Part shown: piece by piece, positions 46,082-53,406 of the stretch
Numbering within the stretch: the first letter of the stretch is position 1
Layout of the letters: every line of letters starts with the position of its first letter
Assembly: GCA_040376705.1 (NCBI GenBank)
Contig: JBEIQE010000005.1
Location: 62,001 to 126,000, forward strand
Origin: JBEIQE01 sp040376705
GTDB lineage: Bacteria > Pseudomonadota > Alphaproteobacteria > UBA2400
Length of the DNA stretch: 64,000 bases
Direction of reading: 5' to 3'
Translations under genes and position numbers: made by a program
Notes under the pieces: generated by a model
Told to the model about the DNA's origin: nothing
Databases searched by the model: none
The model's input: the letters and a program-made list of their open reading frames with translations, nothing else

Positions 46082-46504
46082 ATGGGTGAGGCAGTTTCAC
46101 AGGTCAGTCCACAATTCTCGGACCTCGTACGCCGGCGCGAGCTGAGCCTGGTCGCGCCAACGCGCCATGCCGAAGTCGCCGAGCAGCTTGATGACAGCAT
46201 CATGCGCCCGCTGCTGGATGAGCAGCTACGCGAATGTATTTTCAACTTCGCACAACTCGCCCAGCCTACCGGCACACGGATTGTCAGTGATAACGGGCTC
46301 GACCCTGTATTGGCCTATGCGCTCTTCACCGACATACCGGTTTTGCCGCAAGACCGGGCCGAAGCCGAAGAGCTGGCCTGCGATGAATTCCGCCGCCTCG
46401 CCGCACTGGATGATGAAAGCATTCCCGGTGCAGCGCTTACTTTATGCCCGAATGGCGAGGTTACCCTGCGCCCTGTCATGCAAATGAGGATGATTATACG
46501 ATGA
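46082..46504 (+). CDS. Hypothetical protein in the nucleotidyltransferase-like block
   Basis: 140 aa with a good AGGGGG site before its ATG. Its stop overlaps the next start as ATGA, so the two are translationally coupled. Mostly helical and acidic: VRRRELSLVAPTRHAEVAEQ, then DRAEAEELACDEFRRLAAL, then a short beta end LTLCPNGEVTLRPVMQM. It does not visibly share the GS-x motif of its neighbours. Function unknown; coupling suggests it acts with the 46501 protein. Confidence 0.75.
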   Translation: MGEAVSQVSPQFSDLVRRRELSLVAPTRHAEVAEQLDDSIMRPLLDEQLRECIFNFAQLAQPTGTRIVSDNGLDPVLAYALFTDIPVLPQDRAEAEELACDEFRRLAALDDESIPGAALTLCPNGEVTLRPVMQMRMIIR

Positions 46505-47019
46505 GCGAAACCTATGCCATTAACGGCCTGCAGTTCAGCCGCCCGTTCCGCACCATCATCGAGCCGCACTTCCAGCTGCTCGAACTTGTGGGCGCTAAAG
46601 ACGCACTGCTTTATGGCAGCTCCATCTGGGCGATCGACCATTTGCAGCTGCGGCCCGAGCAGCCGTTCAACTACCTCGCCTTCCTGCGGAAGTCGGAGCT
46701 GATGCCGATGGCGCGCAAAATGCAAACGACACTCGCCAATTCAGCGGTGGTCGTCACCCCAAGAGCCAAGGAAATGGCCATCGAGTTCAAGGCGCGGTTC
46801 AATGCCAAGCCGCTTAACATCATCTTCTTCCACGAGCGAATGCCGAGCATTGCCGAAGTCATAGAAGCTGCCCCCACCGTGGCCGCTGCCGCCATCATGA
46901 CGCGGCATCAGCAAATCGAGGTAAGCGCCGCCTACAACAACGCCCGCCAGCAAGGCGGTATTGCACCGCAACCGAATACCTCAGCCAAGAGCCATGCATT
47001 TAGTTGGATTTATGAGTAA
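46501..47019 (+). CDS. Degenerate nucleotidyltransferase-like protein (paralogue 2)
   Basis: 172 aa from ATG 46501, coupled by ATGA to the gene before and preceded by TGAGGA. It aligns with the 45418 protein: FQLLELVGAKDALLYGSSIW (the G-S-S strand), then QPFNYLAFL where the D-x-D should be, then AKPLNIIFFHERMP for the third strand, then PTVAAAAIMTRHQQIE for the GLSAVAMD-like segment. All catalytic carboxylates are replaced, so enzymatic transfer is unlikely; a binding or regulatory role is inferred. Confidence 0.7.
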   Translation: MSETYAINGLQFSRPFRTIIEPHFQLLELVGAKDALLYGSSIWAIDHLQLRPEQPFNYLAFLRKSELMPMARKMQTTLANSAVVVTPRAKEMAIEFKARFNAKPLNIIFFHERMPSIAEVIEAAPTVAAAAIMTRHQQIEVSAAYNNARQQGGIAPQPNTSAKSHAFSWIYE

Positions 47020-47099
47020 TTTTATTGCTCAAAAAGATGTTGACGGGCAAATTTAAACCATACTAAGGTTCCTGCCATACAAATTTGCAGGAGCTTCTT

Positions 47100-47588
47100 A
47101 TGCAGCGCACAAACGACTCACCCGCGATCACCTCCGCCACCGCTCAGGCCTTCAAATTCCTGAGCCAGCTTGGCCTGCGTGAACCGGTGGTCTTTGGCGA
47201 AGACGTGGACGCCAGCGCTACCAACAAGCGCAGCGGTAAAGTGCACCTGCAGGTGGTTGCCGCCCTGCCCGAAGGCCAGAACCCGGTGGCCAGCTGGTTG
47301 CGCCTGACGCAAAAGCTGAGCGCCGCCACCAGGCTCAACTCGCGCCGCGCCCCCGGCGAGATCATGCCACGCGAAGTGATGTTCTATAACGACCAGAGCC
47401 AGTTTGGCGTGCTCATCGGCTCGACCCATCTGCACGTGCAGGTAAGTGAGAAGCCGGTTGCTGCCATGGATATTCTGGCACGCCAGCCGGTCGAGCAGCA
47501 GGTAGCCGTGCATACAGCGCAAGGCAGCCTTGCACGTACCGAAACGCAGGCACGCAAAGACCTGCGCATGCAGCTGGAACTCGCATAA
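47100..47588 (+). CDS. Degenerate nucleotidyltransferase-like protein (paralogue 3)
   Basis: 162 aa from ATG 47100, set 7 nt after AGGAG (an in-frame ATG at 47085 lies upstream of that site). Related to its neighbours by FKFLSQLGLREPVVFGEDVD (the glycine strand, with E-D for S-S) and by EKPVAAMDILARQPVE, which matches the AVAMDLFTGE segment of the 48289 protein. The middle is shorter and the D-x-D region reads VHLQVVAAL. It is the most diverged member, and I am less sure of it. Confidence 0.65.
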   Translation: MQRTNDSPAITSATAQAFKFLSQLGLREPVVFGEDVDASATNKRSGKVHLQVVAALPEGQNPVASWLRLTQKLSAATRLNSRRAPGEIMPREVMFYNDQSQFGVLIGSTHLHVQVSEKPVAAMDILARQPVEQQVAVHTAQGSLARTETQARKDLRMQLELA

Positions 47589-47694
47589 ACAGCGATTAAC
47601 TCAGCTGTCAGACTGACGCATGGGTAAGCGCAAAATTTCATACAATCGCGCTTGACCTTGCGGGCCGAGAAGCCGAATAGAGCATCTTACCAAC

Positions 47695-48282
47695 ATGCTT
47701 ATCAACGGCCCCATCTTCAGTTATGAGCCCGCCACCATCTCGGCCCTGTACGAGAATGTGCTCACTCGTGATTTTGAACTGCTGCAGCGTATTGGTATGC
47801 GCGGTGCTGTGGCTTATGGCGATGCGCTGCGCGATGCCGATAACGAAAGCCCCACACATCAGTTCAATTACTATGGCCAGCTGCCACTGGCCAGCAGCAG
47901 CTTAACTGCGCTTAGCCTTGTGACCCGCGGCCTGTTGCGCGAGCTCAAGGGCACCGCCCTGCAAAGCCTGAAGGCCACACAAAACGATAACGCCATGCGC
48001 TTTACCTTTACGCTTGAGGGCCGCAAGCTCGACATTACCATGCTTAACAATTGCGCCCCAGGGGCCGAACTGGCTGCGCGCGCCGCGCCCATCGGCCTTT
48101 CGGGTATTGCTGTTAACGATCGGGGCTTCTGCTTCGCCAGCGAAGCCTACCTTGACGATAAATCCCTAAAAACCATGACAATAAAACGTGACATGGACCC
48201 CAGCGATCGTCATTATGCCCGCAAGCAAGCAGGCTGCCTTTTGGCCCTGCCCGCTTACAAAGGTTTCAAAATCTGCGGGTGA
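47695..48282 (+). CDS. Degenerate nucleotidyltransferase-like protein (paralogue 4)
   Basis: 195 aa. Glycine strand RGAVAYGDALRDADN retains the R-D that follows the G-G in CCA enzymes (GGAVRD). The D-x-D position reads HQFNYYG, so it is lost. The third strand keeps its Asp in EGRKLDITMLNNCAP. The GLSGIAVNDRG segment matches the DFTINA-like region. The closest relative is the 48289 protein. No good ribosome site precedes the ATG. Confidence 0.72.
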   Translation: MLINGPIFSYEPATISALYENVLTRDFELLQRIGMRGAVAYGDALRDADNESPTHQFNYYGQLPLASSSLTALSLVTRGLLRELKGTALQSLKATQNDNAMRFTFTLEGRKLDITMLNNCAPGAELAARAAPIGLSGIAVNDRGFCFASEAYLDDKSLKTMTIKRDMDPSDRHYARKQAGCLLALPAYKGFKICG

Positions 48283-48288
48283 TTTAAC

Positions 48289-48864
48289 ATGGACCATACG
48301 CCTCGTGCCCTTCCACCTTATCTGGAAGAGCTTCGTGATCTTTCAAGCGCCATGGGCGTAACCAAATCACTGCTGGTAGGTAGCGCCTTGCGCGATGCCG
48401 ATAACGGCATTCCGGTTACCTCCTACAGCCTCTACATGCTGCCCACGCGCGAAATACCCACCCATAAGGCAATTGAAATCTTCATCAAGGAAAGCGGCCC
48501 CGGCAGCCGCCTCATGCGCAGCTTTAACAACAAGCCACGACATGAAGTGCGTATGGCCACCGGCCAGATTGCCAATATCAACTTCTGCCATGAAGCCTGG
48601 ATGCTTGAAGCCGAAACCATTGTTAATCGCGTTCCCAACGGACTCTCGGCCGTCGCGATGGATCTGTTCACGGGTGAGATCAAGAGAACCGAGCTTTATA
48701 TGCTCGACCGCAATGAAGGCGTGATTACGCAAGCCGTTCCCTCACATGACCTCGGCAATCTGGTGGCCCTGAGTGTGCAAAAGCGCTACCCCACCTACCC
48801 GATTATGGCAGACGGTAACAAGCAGGTGCTATACCCGCCGCTCAAGAGCGTGGCGCTGGCTTAA
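48289..48864 (+). CDS. Degenerate nucleotidyltransferase-like protein (paralogue 5)
   Basis: 191 aa, 6 nt after paralogue 4 with GGGTGA ahead of the ATG. Shares VTKSLLVGSALRDADNGIPV with paralogue 4 (ALRDADN is identical) and resembles the GGAVRD-x-LLG opening of CCA enzymes. The D-x-D place reads SYSLYML. The third strand is IANINFCHEAW, without Asp. Then GLSAVAMDLFTGEIKR closely mimics the family's DFTINA-x-A-D-x-x-TG segment. It ends convergently with lolA, 3 nt apart. Confidence 0.75.
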   Translation: MDHTPRALPPYLEELRDLSSAMGVTKSLLVGSALRDADNGIPVTSYSLYMLPTREIPTHKAIEIFIKESGPGSRLMRSFNNKPRHEVRMATGQIANINFCHEAWMLEAETIVNRVPNGLSAVAMDLFTGEIKRTELYMLDRNEGVITQAVPSHDLGNLVALSVQKRYPTYPIMADGNKQVLYPPLKSVALA

Positions 48865-48867
48865 CGC

Positions 48868-49542
48868 CTAGCGATTACGGTTGTTGCCGAAAGTCGGGCT
48901 GCGGAAAGTAAATTCGCTGCGGCGGAAGTTCTGATCGGTCTTGATGTCCGACAGCATGACCTCAGTAGTCACGCCCTGCGCATCAAGCACGCGCCAGCCC
49001 AGAATCTGCATTGGCACTTCCTGCATCACCAGCGTCATTTCGCCAGCCTGCGGGTCTTTGGCCGAGCGCACGGTTACTTCCATTTGCGTAGGATTGGGGT
49101 GGCTGACCTTGGCCACCGTCACATCATCGCCACTGAAGTTGAGGTTACGCTTCAAGAGGAAGCCCGCCAGCGTATCGTCAATACCAGTCTGGCTCTGCTG
49201 CTTCATCGCATCATCCCACTGATAGATGTTGGTGCCATCCGCAATGATGAAATCCTTGCTCGGGGCATCGTACTGAATGTGTACGCGGCCCGGGCGCCAG
49301 AGCTTGAAATTGCCGGTTACCTCGCCCACGCTGCCGTCAAGCTGGGTGGCGCGCTGGGTAAAGCGTGCAGCCAAAGGCTTGAGGCCATTAAAGTAATCTT
49401 CGATGCGCTTGAGGTCGCGCTGGTCCTGCTCCGAAATGGTAATCGGCGCGGGTGCGTCATCCACAGGGGTTGCCGCCTGTGCAACAGGCAGGGCCGAAAA
49501 GACGAGAAGGGCTACAAGAGCAGGGCGAAGGAGCATGTTCAT
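48868..49542 (-). CDS. lolA: Outer-membrane lipoprotein carrier protein LolA
   Basis: Periplasmic chaperone that ferries lipoproteins from LolCDE to the outer membrane. 224 aa with a signal peptide ending AQA-ATPV (about residue 23). Typical segments: IEDYFNGLKPLAARFTQ, then GNFKLWRPGRVHIQYDAP, then GTNIYQWDD. In Alphaproteobacteria lolA usually follows ftsK; here the ATP-grasp, AstE-like and winged-helix-like genes lie between them. Its clients here would include the LpoA-like, BON and DUF882 lipoproteins. Confidence 0.92.
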   Translation of the reverse strand: MNMLLRPALVALLVFSALPVAQAATPVDDAPAPITISEQDQRDLKRIEDYFNGLKPLAARFTQRATQLDGSVGEVTGNFKLWRPGRVHIQYDAPSKDFIIADGTNIYQWDDAMKQQSQTGIDDTLAGFLLKRNLNFSGDDVTVAKVSHPNPTQMEVTVRSAKDPQAGEMTLVMQEVPMQILGWRVLDAQGVTTEVMLSDIKTDQNFRRSEFTFRSPTFGNNRNR

Positions 49543-49648
49543 ACCCGTTACTTTAGCAGGCCCCTACAAGCGCACAACGTGTCATTCCGTCCCTTGCGGC
49601 AAACTGTCAGCTGGGTGGGTAATTTGAAACCGCAATTCAGGCCCGAGT

Positions 49649-50485
49649 TCAAGCTGAAGCGAAATACAGCCAGTCTTCGCCAATCACGGCGTTTTCCTTG
49701 GGTAGCAGGATATAGCCGTCGGCCGGTGCTGTCAGCACACTGCCATCGCTATAGGTAGCCAGTAGCTCACCAGCTGTTACGGTTGAGAAATTCTCCCATT
49801 TCTTGGGGAAAGTGCCGTCCATCTTCTTGAAATGGATTTCACGCAGCGTGATGTAGCGTGGCTCATTAAGCGGCATGGGCGCTGCCATCAACCCAAAAAA
49901 CTGCAAACTGGCCAAGGCAGCATCATAAGCGCGCTCGGGCGCAAGGGCATCGAGGTGCTGGCCGCACTCAAACGTCAGCGCCTTGCGGCCTACCTGATGG
50001 GCATATTCCTGCGTGCTCACTTCGCCATTATTCTCGAGGTGCAGCTCGGTCCAGCCCATCACCACATAATTGGCCCCCAGCTTGCCCACCCACTGGCGCG
50101 AAATGTCATCCGGAAAATCAAGGAATACATAAGGCTGTGTGGGTGCCGAGGTTGAATGCAGGTCGAGCAGACAATCGGCAGCCGCCACCAGCGGACAGAG
50201 CGCGTTAGCCAGATGATGCTCATGCAGGGTTGGGTTGGCATGCGGGTGGAACACGCGGTTAAGGTTGGTATCGATATACTGTTTGCCCTGCTGCGCGGCT
50301 TTGGCGTTACACTGCGGCACGATGGTGAGCGTGCCTGTGGCAAGCTTCAGTTCGCCGCTTTCGAGCTGCTGCACCAGTTTGCGCGCAGCTATCTGTCCGC
50401 ATACCTCTTTACCGTGAATACCGCCAAAGACCAGCAGATGCAGGCCTGCCTGCGCTGCTTTGAACGTGAATACCTCTGGCTGCAT
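49649..50485 (-). CDS. AstE/aspartoacylase-family zinc hydrolase
   Basis: 278 aa, M14-like carboxypeptidase fold. The first zinc motif is FGGIHGKEVCGQ (His and Glu). DTNLNRVFHP carries substrate-binding Asn-Arg. The second zinc His is in LLDLHSTSAPTQPYV. TFECGQHLD provides the catalytic Glu. The C-terminal beta domain resembles succinylglutamate desuccinylases. Family enzymes cleave N-acyl amino acids or amide-linked small molecules. It lies 70 nt downstream of an ATP-grasp ligase-like gene on the same strand, suggesting a make-and-break pair. Confidence 0.88.
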   Translation of the reverse strand: MQPEVFTFKAAQAGLHLLVFGGIHGKEVCGQIAARKLVQQLESGELKLATGTLTIVPQCNAKAAQQGKQYIDTNLNRVFHPHANPTLHEHHLANALCPLVAAADCLLDLHSTSAPTQPYVFLDFPDDISRQWVGKLGANYVVMGWTELHLENNGEVSTQEYAHQVGRKALTFECGQHLDALAPERAYDAALASLQFFGLMAAPMPLNEPRYITLREIHFKKMDGTFPKKWENFSTVTAGELLATYSDGSVLTAPADGYILLPKENAVIGEDWLYFASA

Positions 50486-50555
50486 GGACTATCCTCACAT
50501 GAAAATGGCGTCAGCAACCATTGCTGGTACACTGACGCCATCAAACGAACAAGCC

Positions 50556-52040
50556 TTAGACGAGTGCGGGCTGTGCCTTAGGCGCGGTAAGTGCCTTGTT
50601 CAGGGCAATCATCTCGGCCTCGGTCTTGGCGATAACCACCGCACGGTAGCTGATATGGTTGCCACCTGTGGGCACATCGACTACCGCCGGCACAATACCG
50701 GTATAACCGCTTTCAGCACCACGATAGAGGTTCTTGCCAAGGTGTTCCGCCACAACTTCAAACGCATCGGTGCAGCCTTCAGGCAACGGCAGCTTGCAGC
50801 CCTTCGAGAAGGCATGCGGACGCTGGCCCAGATGCTGCTCGGCCTTATGCGCCAGGCCCAGCAGCGGCGATGCGCCTGAAAGGCGGGTATTGATGTCGTT
50901 CATATAAGCGCTCACCGTGCCGTCGGCATTCTCAACCGCAATGGCGTTCACGCTGATATAACCGCGGTAGCCATCCTTGTGCATACGCTGCATCAGCTTG
51001 TCGGCTGCAATTTCAGTTGGCGTAACTACACGCTCATCTGCTGCCTGCGGCAAGCGGCTGCCCATATAATGGCCGTTCTGGGTTGAGAGCACGGTGTTTT
51101 CAACATGGGTTACGCCCTTGTCACCGATAATCGCTTTCACGCCCACATCGTCGATCTTGCCAATCACACCGGGCAGTTTGCCCACATCCACTTCCATCAC
51201 AATCGGCATGAAGCGCTGAATACCTTTAAACGGATTCTGCGGATCAATCTTGGCAGTGTTATCGGCAAAGAAACCGCAATCCTGATAGGCCTTGGCAATT
51301 TCGCCAAAGGCTTCCATCAGCGAATCTGGGGTTGCATCAGGCTTGCTGATTACGCCCTGACCGCCCGAAAGCGAGGTGGGCTTGATCCAGACTTTGGTGG
51401 TCTCGGGATCGATGCCCTTCTTGAGCATCATGGCGCGGAACTTTCCAGCCTTGGCGAAAATATCCTTCGGGTCTTCAATCACAACACCGGGGGGCGCGTC
51501 AAAGCCCTCTTCAACCGACGTCTGGTGCAGGTATTCCTTACCCACAAACTTGAGGAAGGTTGAGTTGCTCATCAGCACGCTGGCACCAGTTTTTTCAGCC
51601 AGGGCTTCAACCTCTTCGGTTACATACGAGTTGACGATAACCTTACCCTTCAGCAGGTTCTGGGTTTCAGGCGTATGTGCGGTTGATAGCAGCGCTGTGA
51701 TAATCGACGCCTCAGGATAGCGGCGGCCCTCAGCAACTGGCTCAATCGCCTTAAGCGTGCCGCCCTCGGCCAGATAGGTTGAGACATATTGCTGCTGCGC
51801 GCGGGTGAGCGGGAAGTGCAGCGCCACGCTTTGCGGGCCAGACATGGCCAGCGTATAAGCGGTTGAAACACCTTCAAGGTCGTCAGTCGCGGTCATGCGC
51901 CAGGTTGCGCCCTTGGGGTCAACCACCAGCGAATTGATGAAGACAGCATCAGCGGGCTGCAGGCCCAGATGCTCGGCATAGCTCGCAAAGCCATTAGCCA
52001 GATTACCGCGGGTCCATTTGAATTGATGAGGTGTGGTCAT
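50556..52040 (-). CDS. ATP-grasp ligase-like protein
   Basis: 494 aa. An N-terminal pre-ATP-grasp Rossmann-type part (AVFINSLVVDPKG..., KGKVIVNSYVTEE, VLMSNSTFLKFVGKEYL) is followed by the ATP-grasp core: VWIKPTSLSGGQGVI (lysine plus glycine loop, about residue 218) and AYMNDINTRLSGASPLLGL, whose Asn-Asp-x-Asn resembles the Mg-binding NEINxR motif. The architecture recalls PGM1-type peptide ligases, which join a carboxylate to an amine. Substrate unknown. A 227-nt leader precedes it, and the AstE-like gene follows. Confidence 0.8.
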   Translation of the reverse strand: MTTPHQFKWTRGNLANGFASYAEHLGLQPADAVFINSLVVDPKGATWRMTATDDLEGVSTAYTLAMSGPQSVALHFPLTRAQQQYVSTYLAEGGTLKAIEPVAEGRRYPEASIITALLSTAHTPETQNLLKGKVIVNSYVTEEVEALAEKTGASVLMSNSTFLKFVGKEYLHQTSVEEGFDAPPGVVIEDPKDIFAKAGKFRAMMLKKGIDPETTKVWIKPTSLSGGQGVISKPDATPDSLMEAFGEIAKAYQDCGFFADNTAKIDPQNPFKGIQRFMPIVMEVDVGKLPGVIGKIDDVGVKAIIGDKGVTHVENTVLSTQNGHYMGSRLPQAADERVVTPTEIAADKLMQRMHKDGYRGYISVNAIAVENADGTVSAYMNDINTRLSGASPLLGLAHKAEQHLGQRPHAFSKGCKLPLPEGCTDAFEVVAEHLGKNLYRGAESGYTGIVPAVVDVPTGGNHISYRAVVIAKTEAEMIALNKALTAPKAQPALV

Positions 52041-52267
52041 TTTTTCTCTCGCAAATACAGGTGTTAAAATAAAAAGCCCTAAGCTGTTTAAAGCGGGTTA
52101 GCCCCTTGGAATTTGCCTGTATTTTGGAAAAAATGGTCAGCCAGATCCTTCGGGATTACCCGCGGATTCGTCGTCGCAAAGACTTGGCCTGATTCAACAT
52201 GTTTCCCTTATACATTCGGTAGAGCCGGATTCACAATATAAAATCTCTAAAATTCAAACATTAATAT

Positions 52268-52777
52268 TCAAAGCTGTATGGCCGCGTAATCGAGCACGCT
52301 CAAACCACGTGGCGTAATCACCGCCACTGTCGCTCTGGTTACATGACCAAACTGCAAGCTGGGCGGGGCTAAATACTCATGCGCCAGCAGATTATCGAAA
52401 ATCGCTGCCGCGCGTGCCGGGCCCACATGACACGCGCCAAAACCAGCCGCGACCAGGCCTTCGCTATGCGCTGTCTGCAAAATGGCTTTGGCTGCAGCCT
52501 GAATAACAAGGTCAGGATTACGGCCCATCAGCATATCGGCCATTGCCTCGCCAGCTACGGTCAGCTGATAGCCCATCATGCTCTGGCCGTGTTCCTTCAT
52601 ACCTGCAAGCTGCACCAGCCTGCCGTATTCCAGCGCAGCAATCGCCTCTTCAAACCCAACACCGCGAGGTGCATAAGCGGCATAGGTAGCGCGCAGGTCA
52701 TCGCCGCTCATGCAGCCGTTTTTATTCAGCGCAATCGGCTCGACAATGGCAAGAGTGGCTTTCACGAGATCGCGCAT
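52268..52777 (-). CDS. Winged-helix-like protein, paralogue of the 52790 gene
   Basis: 169 aa, preceded by AAGGAG 8 nt before the ATG. It appears to hold two wHTH-like units: one around GVGFEEAIAALEYGRLVQL with YQLTVAGEAMADMLMG, and one around HVGPARAAAIFDNLLAHEYL with AVITPRGLSVLDY. Both parts align with the 52790 protein. Such folds bind DNA or mediate protein contacts. Neighbour of ftsK on the same strand. Function unknown. Confidence 0.75.
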   Translation of the reverse strand: MRDLVKATLAIVEPIALNKNGCMSGDDLRATYAAYAPRGVGFEEAIAALEYGRLVQLAGMKEHGQSMMGYQLTVAGEAMADMLMGRNPDLVIQAAAKAILQTAHSEGLVAAGFGACHVGPARAAAIFDNLLAHEYLAPPSLQFGHVTRATVAVITPRGLSVLDYAAIQL

Positions 52778-52789
52778 CAGGCTGGCTCC

Positions 52790-53263
52790 TTAACCGGCAT
52801 AACTGCATTTTTGCATGACTGCCTGCCCAAGCTGGGTCAGGCGGTATGTACGGCCCAAATGTAACTGTTCAACATAGGCATGCTCGGTAAGGCTGGAGAT
52901 AATACCATTATGGCGCGCCGGTCCGATATGAGTTGGCCTGATGTTTCCCGGGTGCTCACCAAAGGCAACTCCCTGGAGGATTCGTACGGCAGCATCCATC
53001 TCGAATAGCTTGATCTGATGAGCAGAAAGACCGCGGAAGCTATCAGCCATGCGCTCGCCTTTGGTGCTGAGCATGACCTTATCCTTGGCGGTATTGGGCT
53101 TGATCGCGCCAATCTGGTGCAGCTGAATGACGGCGGCGTCAAACACCTCCATGGGCTGACCGGATACCTTGGCGATGCGCAACATGACGGCAGGCGAGAC
53201 AGCTGCCCCAGTAATAGCCATTCTCTCGATGATATGACGGGCCATCAGTTCCTGAGGGATCAT
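52790..53263 (-). CDS. Winged-helix-like protein, paralogue of the 52268 gene
   Basis: 157 aa, with GGAG 8 nt before ATG 53263. Aligns with the downstream protein through FDAAVIQLHQIGAI (versus FEEAIAALEYGRLV), LSTKGERMAD (versus LTVAGEAMAD), and HIGPARHNGIISSLTEHAYV (versus HVGPARAAAIFDNLLAHEYL). The two genes are 12 nt apart and almost surely one transcript. A tandem duplication with divergence explains them. Function unknown. Confidence 0.75.
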   Translation of the reverse strand: MIPQELMARHIIERMAITGAAVSPAVMLRIAKVSGQPMEVFDAAVIQLHQIGAIKPNTAKDKVMLSTKGERMADSFRGLSAHQIKLFEMDAAVRILQGVAFGEHPGNIRPTHIGPARHNGIISSLTEHAYVEQLHLGRTYRLTQLGQAVMQKCSYAG

Positions 53264-53406
53264 GTGCTCTGCTCCACATTTGAATTTGAATGTGAAGTTA
53301 AATTACCAAACATGCAGGGTTTGGCGCAAACACTATTAAGTGCTGTTAACCTTAACGAGATTTAGTAAGTCGTTCGGCTGACGGCAAAACCAGTTAGCTC
53401 AATGAG

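Noticed and set aside
52041..52267. Leader upstream of the ATP-grasp gene with a 14-codon ORF and AT-rich hairpins
   Set aside because: The small ORF and stems are short and not clearly spaced for attenuation; no known riboswitch pattern was recognised.
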